DNA of 64,000 nucleotides from Bacteriovorax sp. BSW11_IV (GTDB lineage: Bacteria; Bdellovibrionota; Bacteriovoracia; Bacteriovoracales; Bacteriovoracaceae): NCBI RefSeq assembly GCF_000447755.1, contig NZ_AUNE01000058.1, positions 36,561-100,560 on the forward strand. The letters run 5' to 3'. A program made the translations under genes and the position numbers. Under the pieces are notes generated by a model. That model was not told the origin of the DNA. It did not search any database and saw nothing but the letters and a program-made list of their open reading frames with translations. Of this stretch, positions 40,370-48,447 are shown one piece after another. Position 1 is the stretch's first letter, and each line of letters starts with the position of its first letter.

Positions 40370-42139
40370 TTAATCGGCCTTTAGAGAAATGACTTTGAAA
40401 GTCGTTACATCCACTAGACCTTGATCTGTAATTTTGAGCGTAGGAATCACTGGTAAGGCCAAAAAGGCCATTTGAATAAATGGTTCAGAAAGAATAATTC
40501 CGATCTTATTACAGGCAACCTTTAGATGAGAGATTTTGTCCGCTATGAAATCCCCCGACTCAAGACTAATAAGTCCTGCAATTGGAAGTTCAAGTCTTGA
40601 AAGAAGTTTTTGATTTTCAACAACGCAAAAACCACCACCACATTCAATTAGAGAGTTCGCGGCCATGATCATATCATCTTCATTATCACCGATAACAATA
40701 ATATTGTGAGAGTCGTGGGCCACGCTCGATGCGATTGCACCACTCGTTAGGCCACTGCCTTTGACGAGACCATGGGCGACAGGTCTGTTTTTTCCATAAC
40801 GTTCAACGACTATTATTTTTTTAATATCATCTTCTTGAAATTTTTCATCTTTAAATTCGATCTTCAAATGATTCGTGATAATTTCATCTTTTACAATTTC
40901 AATGACATTGTAGTGAGCACCATTTTCAAAATTATAATTAATGTCTTCTTTGGTTAAACTCTTACGATTCATTGTATTTTCGTTAGGTGGGCAAGAGGCA
41001 AGGAGTTTGTCATCAAGTTCTTCTTTCAAGGGAAGTTCACTTACGAGTTTTCCGCCAATGAAGACATCATCAATCTCGACAGACTTTAGATCTTTTAGAA
41101 GAACGATATCCGCTTGTTTTCCCGGAGCAATTAGGCCGAGTCTTTTTAGACCAAAATGTTTTGCCGCTGAAAACGAAGATAATCTATAGGCAACATGAAC
41201 TGGAATATTCAGCTCATTAATCATTTTCTTAATCATATAGTTGATATGACCTTCGTGGGCCATTTCAAATGGATTGCGATCATCTGTGCATAAAAAGCAC
41301 TGATTTGAATTAAATTCAGTTACTAGCGGTGCTAGCGTTCCTAAATTTTTAGCAACAGAGCCTTCTCTAATTATTAGGCTCATCCCTTTCTGTAATTTTT
41401 CAAATCCTTCTTCTTTTGTCACTGTCTCGTGACAGTTTTGAATACCTGCTGCAATGTAGGCATTGAGTTCTTTACCTCTAAGCAGAGGGCAGTGACCATC
41501 AAGGTTCATATCTTCGAACTCTTCGATTTTATCGAGGACTTCATCATTTCCAAAAATGACACCCGGAAAGTTCATCATCTCGGCAAGTCCCAATGTGTTT
41601 GGGTGCGCCTTATATTCTTTCATATTTTCTAGTTTAAATTCCCCTCCATTTGTCTCAAAACCTGGCAGGGCAGGGACACAAGAACTTACTTGAACAAAGA
41701 GATTTTGGTTCATTTTTTCACTACATCTTAAAAACCAACTAAATCCTTTATCTCCTAGAACATTAGTGATCTCATGAGGATCACAAATAGCAGTTGTTGT
41801 TCCAAGTGGTAGAGTAAGACGTTCAAACTCAAATGGATGCATTAAAGATGATTCAATATGAAGGTGTCCATCAATAAAGCCCGGAACTGCAACAGCGCCC
41901 TTTGCATCTATAGTGCGTTTTGATTTTTGAGTAAGATATTCAAGTCCAATTCCTGCAATTGTTTTACCTGAAATGGCAATTGCAGAATCAAAGACACCAC
42001 CGTTGACTAGATCGAGGATTTTTACATTTGTAATAAGAAGATCACACTCTTGATCACCACGAGCGACAGCTAATACATTTTTCATCTCGTTTCTATCAAG
42101 TTGTTGTGTTCTTTTTTGTCCTAAATTCATGTGTTTCAT
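40370..42139 (-). CDS. ade: adenine deaminase (AdeC type)
   Basis: A 589-residue amidohydrolase. GFIDGHLHIESSLMHP carries the metal-binding HxH and the glutamate typical of bacterial adenine deaminase; CTDDRNPFEMAHEGHINYMI and FGLKRLGLIAPGKQADIVLL are further family signatures. It converts adenine to hypoxanthine and ammonia. With the Tsx-like channel 60 bases downstream it suggests salvage of prey or environmental purines. Starts at 42139 or 42130 are both possible; AGGA lies slightly far upstream. Confidence 0.95.
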   Translation of the reverse strand: MKHMNLGQKRTQQLDRNEMKNVLAVARGDQECDLLITNVKILDLVNGGVFDSAIAISGKTIAGIGLEYLTQKSKRTIDAKGAVAVPGFIDGHLHIESSLMHPFEFERLTLPLGTTTAICDPHEITNVLGDKGFSWFLRCSEKMNQNLFVQVSSCVPALPGFETNGGEFKLENMKEYKAHPNTLGLAEMMNFPGVIFGNDEVLDKIEEFEDMNLDGHCPLLRGKELNAYIAAGIQNCHETVTKEEGFEKLQKGMSLIIREGSVAKNLGTLAPLVTEFNSNQCFLCTDDRNPFEMAHEGHINYMIKKMINELNIPVHVAYRLSSFSAAKHFGLKRLGLIAPGKQADIVLLKDLKSVEIDDVFIGGKLVSELPLKEELDDKLLASCPPNENTMNRKSLTKEDINYNFENGAHYNVIEIVKDEIITNHLKIEFKDEKFQEDDIKKIIVVERYGKNRPVAHGLVKGSGLTSGAIASSVAHDSHNIIVIGDNEDDMIMAANSLIECGGGFCVVENQKLLSRLELPIAGLISLESGDFIADKISHLKVACNKIGIILSEPFIQMAFLALPVIPTLKITDQGLVDVTTFKVISLKAD

Positions 42140-42218
42140 GGGGTCTTCATCCTATCCAATAAATCTTGTAAATTTGCACTAAAAGTAACTATATGCTAGT
42201 TTGATCGAAAGGACAAAA

Positions 42219-42998
42219 ATGAAACCTTCTAATATCGATACTCTAGAAACTCTTCAGAGTTTTTATGAGACAAAGTGCACAAACCATTCTGAAGTAAAGT
42301 CCTTTATCAAAGATTTCTCCAATTTTACATTCCAGCATAGCGACTATGCACAAATTCAGATGCATTCGCAGTTAATTGATCTAATTTTGGATTCAAATGC
42401 CTGTGATATCGAAGAACAAATGACAGAAATTGCACGTGAAAAATGGCCAGATGGCTCTGTTAGAACATGGGGTCGCAACAGTCATGATGGAGTACAGACT
42501 TATATTGGATTATGCCCTGAGCAACTACAAACTCCATACGGTGAATTTGCTAATATTATTGAGGTGGCCAGTCCTAAGCAGGGCGATGTGGTTGTCGACT
42601 TAGGGGCTGGACATGGCCGATTAGGACTTGTTTGTCATGCTTACGATCAGGGCATTGAATTTAGAGGTCTAGAATATGTAGAGCAAAGAGTGCAGGAAGG
42701 TAACCGCCTTTTTGAAACTTTTGATCTTTCTCTGTGCAAGATGGAACAACAGGATTTAAGTTGTCCTAATTTTATTATGCCAGCGGCTGATCTTTACTTT
42801 ATGTATGAATATGGTGATATGACACATGTCAATCACAGCCTTAATCAACTCCAAGAGATATCCAAAAATAGAAATTTTCGTATAGTTTGTAGGGGTCGCG
42901 GCAGTAATAATTTAATTTGGTCAAAGCATCCGTGGCTCACGGTTTTCGATTCTATACAATTGGAAAATTCTGTTATCTATTCCACTTCAGGCGATTAA
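42219..42998 (+). CDS. SAM-dependent methyltransferase-like protein
   Basis: A 259-residue soluble protein whose motif VVDLGAGHGRLGLVCHA is a class I methyltransferase motif I, followed by an acidic loop (FRGLEYVEQRVQEG). An N-terminal helical extension of about 110 residues precedes it. Its substrate is not recognisable. The ATG at 42219 has GAAAGGA upstream and is preferred to an in-frame start 18 bases earlier. Four bases at its 3' end overlap the convergent zinc-ribbon gene. Confidence 0.82.
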   Translation: MKPSNIDTLETLQSFYETKCTNHSEVKSFIKDFSNFTFQHSDYAQIQMHSQLIDLILDSNACDIEEQMTEIAREKWPDGSVRTWGRNSHDGVQTYIGLCPEQLQTPYGEFANIIEVASPKQGDVVVDLGAGHGRLGLVCHAYDQGIEFRGLEYVEQRVQEGNRLFETFDLSLCKMEQQDLSCPNFIMPAADLYFMYEYGDMTHVNHSLNQLQEISKNRNFRIVCRGRGSNNLIWSKHPWLTVFDSIQLENSVIYSTSGD

Positions 42999-43249
42999 TC
43001 GAGATCATCTAGACTTAGCGAAAGCGAAGATTTCTGTTCTGCACATTTAGGGCACCATGAACCTTTTTCACTTTTCTTACCAAGAACTTTTAAGGCCGTC
43101 TCTTTCCACTTATGTCCATTCTTACATTTCCAAAGATAGAGCGTCGTGGAGTTGATAAATTCCTTTGCGAGACATTCTCCGCCGCGTGAGAAGGCATAAT
43201 CTTGTAAATCTTCTAGAGTAAAAGTACGGCGAGTTTGATTATTTTTCAT
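42995..43249 (-). CDS. small zinc-ribbon/treble-clef protein
   Basis: An 84-residue protein with a four-Cys/His zinc-binding pattern: LYLWKCKNGHKW, then GSWCPKCAEQK. The N-terminal TLEDLQDYAFSRGGECLAKE resembles repeats found in DUF723/treble-clef proteins that accompany nucleases. No catalytic residues are visible, so it may be a DNA- or RNA-binding adaptor. It overlaps the methyltransferase-like gene by four bases in the convergent orientation. Confidence 0.78.
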   Translation of the reverse strand: MKNNQTRRTFTLEDLQDYAFSRGGECLAKEFINSTTLYLWKCKNGHKWKETALKVLGKKSEKGSWCPKCAEQKSSLSLSLDDLD

Positions 43250-43331
43250 AGTTATAAATGACCTCTATTGATTTATAGAAGCGGTCCCTTTTTTAAAAGA
43301 CTTTATCACAGAAATCCCTTAATTTATATGT

Positions 43332-44093
43332 ATGGATTTAACCCTTATTCAGTATTTTTTCCTCTTTGCTCTTGTGGCCTTTGCGGGCTTTGTGGACTCA
43401 ATTGCCGGTGGAGGAGGATTGATAACTGTGCCTACTTATATGGCCTTAGGTGTTCCCGCAGAATTTATCTTGGGAACCAATAAGTGTGTCAGTACGACTG
43501 GTGGGACACTTTCAATTTTTCGCTATATCAAAAATGGTGTCGTTGATTTTAAACTTATGATCTACGGTATTGGTACGGGGTTTCTTGGCTCTTTAATTGG
43601 TGCACGCTTAAGTACTGTTCTCGATAATGATAAAATGGTTTATCTCTTAATTATTGTGGTGCCTATAATTATCACCTTGAATTATTTTAAGAGTAAAATT
43701 GTTGCTGATCGTAAAGAAATTCCAACCAATTCATTAATTCTTCGAACACTTCTGATTGGTCTCGTTATCGGTTGTTATGATGGTTTTTTTGGTCCAGGTA
43801 CTGGGACATTTTTAATTATTGCGATGGTTTTCTTTTTAAATATGTCTATGGTTGAAGCGAGCCCAAATGCGAGAGTAATCAACTTTACAAGTAATGTTTC
43901 GGCCTTTCTCTTTTTTCTTTTTAAAGGAATGATCCTATGGAAAGTGGCCGCCATTGCTATTCTCGCTTCACTCACTGGAAATCACTTGGGCAGTGGAGTT
44001 GTCCTTAAAGGCAATCATCGCCTTGTGCAATATGTTTTTAATTTCGTCCTAGTTCTATTATTATTAAAGTCATTATATGGTTTAGTTTTTTAA
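43332..44093 (+). CDS. TSUP/TauE-SafE family membrane transporter
   Basis: A 253-residue inner-membrane protein with about eight helices. The family signature is near the N-terminus (VAFAGFVDSIAGGGGLITVP, then LGTNK) and repeated as GCYDGFFGPGTGTFL in the second half. TSUP proteins export sulfite, sulfoacetate or related sulfur compounds; the substrate here is unknown. The following phytase-like gene begins 13 bases downstream, so both may be on one transcript. Confidence 0.93.
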   Translation: MDLTLIQYFFLFALVAFAGFVDSIAGGGGLITVPTYMALGVPAEFILGTNKCVSTTGGTLSIFRYIKNGVVDFKLMIYGIGTGFLGSLIGARLSTVLDNDKMVYLLIIVVPIIITLNYFKSKIVADRKEIPTNSLILRTLLIGLVIGCYDGFFGPGTGTFLIIAMVFFLNMSMVEASPNARVINFTSNVSAFLFFLFKGMILWKVAAIAILASLTGNHLGSGVVLKGNHRLVQYVFNFVLVLLLLKSLYGLVF

Positions 44094-44106
44094 TAAAGGT
44101 TTATCA

Positions 44107-45186
44107 GTGAAGTTTCTATCTTTTCTTGTTTTCTTTCTTTCGTTTTCAACTCTAGCACAATTAAAACTTGAGTATATTAGTGATCTTAGTATCTCTTCTG
44201 ATAATAAACTCCATGGAGTACTTCTAGGAGGCCTATCAGGTATTACGAAATTACATAATGACGTTTATGTTGCCGTTAGTGATGACCGTGGTAAGCATGG
44301 TGTGCCAAGATATTATGTTCTTCAGATTACTGAGAGTGATAATAAATTTACGGTTGTACCAAAAAACTGGATTGAATTAAAAAATGAAAATGGCAAAAGC
44401 TTTGCTGATGGTGATGTGGATTTTGAAGGAATCGCAAAACTGGCCAATGAAAATATTCTTATTAGTTCAGAAGGTGACCCGCGCAAAGATCCAAAGGTGG
44501 GACCAAGTATTACCGAATATACTTTATCTGGAAAATTTGTAAAAAATTGGCCAATTTCTCCTAAATTACTTCCAACAGATAAGTCGGGAATTCGCTACAA
44601 TTTGAGTCTTGAATCATTAGCGGCCACAGAAGATGGTCAGTATCTTTTCACTGTTAGTGAGGAGCCACTTCTGCAAGATGGCAGTGAACTTACTCATATA
44701 TCAGGACCTGTTAGAATTTTTAGATATAAAAATGGTGAATTAGAAAATGAATTTGTCTATATGGCGTCGGCTTTTCCACGCAAAGGAAAAAAAGACAAAG
44801 GTAATAATGGAGTCGTTGATATCCTTGCGCTTTCTTCAAATAAAATTCTCGTTTTAGAAAGGGCCTATATTGAAAATTTAAACCAAAACGTTATTAAAAT
44901 TTTTGAGGTTGATCTCACTGAAGCACAAGATGTTTCTAAGGTTGATTCTCTAAAAAATTTGAAGAAAAAGAAAATTAAAATAGCAAAGAAAAAGCTTGTT
45001 TTTGATATGGCCCCACTTGAAGGAAAGTTAACTGGAGAGATGAAAAGATTGGACAATATTGAAGGTCTGACTTTTGGACCAACTTTGGCCACAGGTGAGC
45101 GCACAGTTGTTCTCGTGAGTGATAATAACTTCAGCAAAAATCAAAGAACTCTTTTTGTCTTTTTAAAGCTTACTGGTCATCAGTAA
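44107..45186 (+). CDS. secreted phytase-like esterase domain protein
   Basis: A 359-residue exported protein (signal MKFLSFLVFFLSFSTLAQ) with the beta-propeller pattern of the esterase-like activity of phytase family: GGLSGITKLHNDVYVAVSDD, DVDFEGIAKL, SLESLAATEDGQYLF and DNIEGLTFGP. These repeats of D/E-x-E-(G/S) are typical. Members hydrolyse phosphate esters or phosphodiesters, but the substrate is not fixed. The GTG start has AAAGG upstream. Its 3' end overlaps the convergent protease gene by 17 bases. Confidence 0.88.
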   Translation: MKFLSFLVFFLSFSTLAQLKLEYISDLSISSDNKLHGVLLGGLSGITKLHNDVYVAVSDDRGKHGVPRYYVLQITESDNKFTVVPKNWIELKNENGKSFADGDVDFEGIAKLANENILISSEGDPRKDPKVGPSITEYTLSGKFVKNWPISPKLLPTDKSGIRYNLSLESLAATEDGQYLFTVSEEPLLQDGSELTHISGPVRIFRYKNGELENEFVYMASAFPRKGKKDKGNNGVVDILALSSNKILVLERAYIENLNQNVIKIFEVDLTEAQDVSKVDSLKNLKKKKIKIAKKKLVFDMAPLEGKLTGEMKRLDNIEGLTFGPTLATGERTVVLVSDNNFSKNQRTLFVFLKLTGHQ

Positions 45187-45925
45187 GACATTGGTTGATG
45201 GCCTTAATAAGGTCATCATTTCCAGTTATCAAAGTCCCTTTATTTCCGGCATATTCTCCAATACAACCACCATGAGAGTGTATGCCGATAATTTCATTGG
45301 TTGTAGCATTCACAATAGCAGAACCAGAATTTCCACCTGTTGTATCTACTCTGTAAATCAAAGTCGTTCGGGCGTTTTCTACCTGGATCAATGGCCCAAA
45401 AGATTCTTGTTGAGCATTGTTGTATCGTTTTTCTGAGTCTGTTCCATAGCCAGTAATTTGCAATTCAATTCCTACTTCAGGTAGCTCGAATGAGATTGAG
45501 TAGGGTGAATATAGTTCTCCTGGAAGCTTATTTGTATAAGAGTTGGCCTTTACTGAGTACACCAGCCAGTCTTTTCCAACATAGGCATCAAGCACACCAT
45601 ATATTTTATCTAGATCATAGATATCTTCTTTGTTGCTGTGGATGAGTTTTCCTGTCACAGGGCTTGAAAGTGGAGTGTTAAATTCTGTAATCCAGTTGTT
45701 TTTAGAAGGTTTGCAATGTCCGGCCGTTATGAGACATCTTTTGCCAATGAGGGTGGCCGTACAAGGTGAGTATGATTTCTCATTTTCTAGCATTCTGGCC
45801 ACTGCCATATTTTGTGAAACTTCTCTGTTATCAATCTCACACAGAGATTTTTCATCAGAAGATGATACGTTTTGCATATTAAAGTTGGCATGTGAACTTA
45901 GAGATAAGAGGGCGAGAAGTAGCAT
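45170..45925 (-). CDS. secreted trypsin-like/V8-like serine protease (S1)
   Basis: A 251-residue exported protease (signal MLLLALLSLSSHA). H in LITAGHC, an Asp in the DIYDL region and Ser in TTGGNSGSAI make up the S1 triad. The GGNSGS form is the one seen in glutamyl endopeptidases of the V8 type rather than GDSGGP of trypsin. AAAAGGA precedes the ATG. It belongs to several secreted hydrolases clustered between 38 and 47 kb and could digest host or medium proteins. Confidence 0.92.
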   Translation of the reverse strand: MLLLALLSLSSHANFNMQNVSSSDEKSLCEIDNREVSQNMAVARMLENEKSYSPCTATLIGKRCLITAGHCKPSKNNWITEFNTPLSSPVTGKLIHSNKEDIYDLDKIYGVLDAYVGKDWLVYSVKANSYTNKLPGELYSPYSISFELPEVGIELQITGYGTDSEKRYNNAQQESFGPLIQVENARTTLIYRVDTTGGNSGSAIVNATTNEIIGIHSHGGCIGEYAGNKGTLITGNDDLIKAINQCLTDDQ

Positions 45926-46087
45926 TTTGTTGATTCCTTTTAATGGCCCTAAGTATTAAATTTCATGAGGGTTTGTAAACTTTAAAAAGCAATAAAGCGC
46001 ACATATTCACACTTTTCGGAGCAATTAAGTCCAATTCTTTTATGTTTATTTCTTAAATTCCGATAAATTAGAGAGTTAGGAGAGACC

Positions 46088-47128
46088 ATGAAGTACCTAA
46101 ATTTTATTTTATTTGGACTTGCCCCTTTGCTAGTCCTGAGTGCTTGCCAGCAACAGTCGGGAAATACCCCTCAGCGCTCATTTGGAATTAAGCCACCTCT
46201 TGAATTTGAAGAGGTTCGTAAAGAGTTAGGACTTAGTCCCAACACAATTCCATCAACCCATGAAGTGCAAAAAGGGCTTGATAATATTTTGAGCGGACCT
46301 GTTTCTAAAGAATGTGGGCGTGAAGAACGTGAGATTAAACTTCAGGATCGAGATTTGCGTCCTCCAATTCTTTTGGCAAATGATGAAGAGGTTGAAGATG
46401 AGAACGTTAAAGAAGAGGATATCGCTGCTTTATCTAAGTCTCGCAAAGGTTGTGAATCTCTCTACTCTGTAGTCATGGTTAAAACGGTTGATGATTTAAT
46501 GATGTGTTATCAGTCGCTGAGAGCGGCCGTAATTGAAGATGCAATTGTGAAATGCTCGCCACAATCAAAACAGAAGGCGCCTTGTATTGATCGTAAAAAA
46601 GCATTTTCAAATATGTATACTAAACTATCTCCTCAAGAGCAGTCATTTCTTGCAATGACGATGACTGCGCAAGGAGAGGCAGGAATCCTGGCCCCTCCTA
46701 TTGAAGAGATGATGATGGTCATGAAGGTTATTCAAAATAGAAAAGAGTATGCTAATTCTCGCTCTATTTATAGAGATGCAAACGAGCTGGATGTTGTATT
46801 ACAACCTTGGCAATTTTCAATGTACAATGCTAACGATCCGAACTGGTCTCGAGTCTTAAAGTCTGATCCAAATAAGAATAAACACGTAAGATATGCTGTT
46901 GAGGCCTTTGTTAATTATGATAAGTCTAATTTTACACCGAGTAGTGTATTTGATGACGTTTGGCACTACCATACGAATTATGTTTCACCTGATTGGTCAA
47001 CGCCAAGTATGCAGGCCAGAAATATTGAAGTAAATGGAATTGCTCCTAAAAAGACAAACCCAAGACACTTGTTTTTACAAAATGTGGCATGGTCGTTTGC
47101 GTATAATGATTTTAGACCAAGGAATTAG
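46088..47128 (+). CDS. lipoprotein with C-terminal SleB/CwlJ-like cell-wall hydrolase domain
   Basis: A 346-residue lipoprotein (lipobox VLSAC, Cys at 20). After an acidic linker the C-terminal about 160 residues show the hydrolase-2 pattern: AMTMTAQGEAG, MKVIQNRKEYANS, VVLQPWQFSMYN and WHYHTNYVSPDW. The Glu in QGEAG is the expected catalytic residue of SleB-type lytic transglycosylases. Such a domain cleaves peptidoglycan, useful for wall remodelling or prey-wall attack. The 162-base gap upstream contains a CCGATAA that only partly fits a flagellar sigma28 promoter. The next gene follows after five bases. Confidence 0.85.
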   Translation: MKYLNFILFGLAPLLVLSACQQQSGNTPQRSFGIKPPLEFEEVRKELGLSPNTIPSTHEVQKGLDNILSGPVSKECGREEREIKLQDRDLRPPILLANDEEVEDENVKEEDIAALSKSRKGCESLYSVVMVKTVDDLMMCYQSLRAAVIEDAIVKCSPQSKQKAPCIDRKKAFSNMYTKLSPQEQSFLAMTMTAQGEAGILAPPIEEMMMVMKVIQNRKEYANSRSIYRDANELDVVLQPWQFSMYNANDPNWSRVLKSDPNKNKHVRYAVEAFVNYDKSNFTPSSVFDDVWHYHTNYVSPDWSTPSMQARNIEVNGIAPKKTNPRHLFLQNVAWSFAYNDFRPRN

Positions 47129-47133
47129 GTTCA

Positions 47134-47529
47134 ATGTTTAAATTAGTTGTCTTTGTTTCTTTATTAAGTTCTTCTGCATTTGCAATGACGATTCAAAAAG
47201 AGAAAAATTCTTTCTTTCTTGTAGAGAAAGATTTGAAGATTGAAGTGCAAAGCTCAGGGGGAGATCCCACTTTTCTTGAAAAGAAAGCTATTAATGATAG
47301 AGTGGAGCTTCTTGTCTATAATTCCGGAATGGCAGGAACATCAATGCCTGTTGGTATTATTCGCGCTGTGATTATAAGTAAAGAATCTAAAAAAAACATC
47401 GGTGACTATATTTACAAGTTGAACTACCCAGAAAAGGTAAGCGGTGACCAACCGAAATGGGACTTTACTATTCCAGGTGTCATTTCAATTCTTACTACAG
47501 ACGGTATTCTAAAAAAAGTAAACTACTAA
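47134..47529 (+). CDS. secreted hypothetical protein, 131 residues
   Basis: Not recognised. A signal peptide (MFKLVVFVSLLSSSAFA) is followed by about 114 residues with beta-strand-like alternation and no Cys. It comes five bases after the cell-wall hydrolase-like lipoprotein gene and is therefore probably co-transcribed with it; a helper or inhibitor role is possible but unproven. Its stop codon is directly adjacent to that of the convergent pilus tip gene. Confidence 0.75.
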   Translation: MFKLVVFVSLLSSSAFAMTIQKEKNSFFLVEKDLKIEVQSSGGDPTFLEKKAINDRVELLVYNSGMAGTSMPVGIIRAVIISKESKKNIGDYIYKLNYPEKVSGDQPKWDFTIPGVISILTTDGILKKVNY

Positions 47530-48435
47530 TTACTCAGTCGTCATAGCAGTTACTGTGATATAGTCCGCGTATTGGCCATATTTTTGTCCATTCACATTTC
47601 CTATTTTAACAGTAACTCTATGGGCCTTTCCACCAGGCACAGTAACACCAGTGCCGGAAGCAGCATTGGAATTTGCATTTGTAAGAGACTTCGTTGCACT
47701 ATCCACTGTAAGTGTATAGTTGACTTTGTCACCTGAGGCGTTGACCATTTTTCCTTTATTTTGTGAGTCAAAGAATATGGCATAACCTGCGTTCGCCTGA
47801 ACTCTCAAGTCAAAGCTTCTTTCTTCTCCTGTTTCAAGTTCTCCAAAGTCGAGTGTTTGAGAAGTATCATTTATATCAAACGGCGCTCCGACATCCACAA
47901 GAGAGATGTCGACGATTTTTGGAACATAGGTTTGAACAACAAAGGTTTTTTGCCCTTGAAGAGTATGTGATTGACTCGGTCTTTTATCATATAAAGAAAC
48001 AACGACAGTGTCTTGGTAAAGTCCTCCTCTGATGAGGGGAGCATTTGTATCAGTCGGTACGAGAAGCTTTGTGTGAAAAGTCGAAGTTGCGTAACCATGC
48101 TTGAAGCTATTTGCCAGATAGTCGTTTGAATTTATAATATCAGACTTATCTTTAAGTACTTTTGTTGCACTAGAATCAGAGTATATATTATAGAGTAGGT
48201 GACCAGAATAGGTATTTGACATTTTTCTATCATAGGAATTTGCTGTTCCTTTAGAAAATGTAAGGAAATAGCGGTTACAATTTCTAACACTTCCTTGATT
48301 GACGTTGATGTTAACTGGAACAATGCTATCTTTTTTACTCCAATCAATTGAAATATTAGATAACGAAAAGCTATAGTCACAATTTGCAGCAAAAGCATTT
48401 GTCGTAAGAGATAGTGCAATTAGTGTCCACTTCAT
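47530..48435 (-). CDS. chaperone-usher pilus tip adhesin-like protein (two-domain)
   Basis: A 301-residue secreted protein (signal MKWTLIALSLTTNAFA). The C-terminal about 120 residues resemble the major pilin of the same operon: FDSQNKGKMVNASGDKVNYT here corresponds to ESQNKGKLVHQDGANISNVAYT there, and both end in a GQY-D---T-T strand. The N-terminal half is a distinct domain with two Cys (NCDYSF, RNCNRYF), likely the receptor-binding part. This matches the layout of CsuE-type tip proteins. It is the last gene of the operon, 12 bases after the usher. Confidence 0.8.
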   Translation of the reverse strand: MKWTLIALSLTTNAFAANCDYSFSLSNISIDWSKKDSIVPVNINVNQGSVRNCNRYFLTFSKGTANSYDRKMSNTYSGHLLYNIYSDSSATKVLKDKSDIINSNDYLANSFKHGYATSTFHTKLLVPTDTNAPLIRGGLYQDTVVVSLYDKRPSQSHTLQGQKTFVVQTYVPKIVDISLVDVGAPFDINDTSQTLDFGELETGEERSFDLRVQANAGYAIFFDSQNKGKMVNASGDKVNYTLTVDSATKSLTNANSNAASGTGVTVPGGKAHRVTVKIGNVNGQKYGQYADYITVTAMTTE

Positions 48436-48447
48436 AAAGCAAATTCC

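Noticed and set aside
43260..43294. Hairpin with T-run (GACC/GGTC and TCTAT/ATAGA arms) between the zinc-ribbon and TSUP genes
   Set aside because: The stem is interrupted by a three-base bulge and the nearest plus-strand gene ends 260 bases earlier; not convincing as terminator.
46059..46066. CCGATAA resembling a flagellar sigma28 -10 before the SleB-like lipoprotein gene
   Set aside because: The base before it is not G and the position 15 bases upstream reads TTAT instead of TAAA; too weak.
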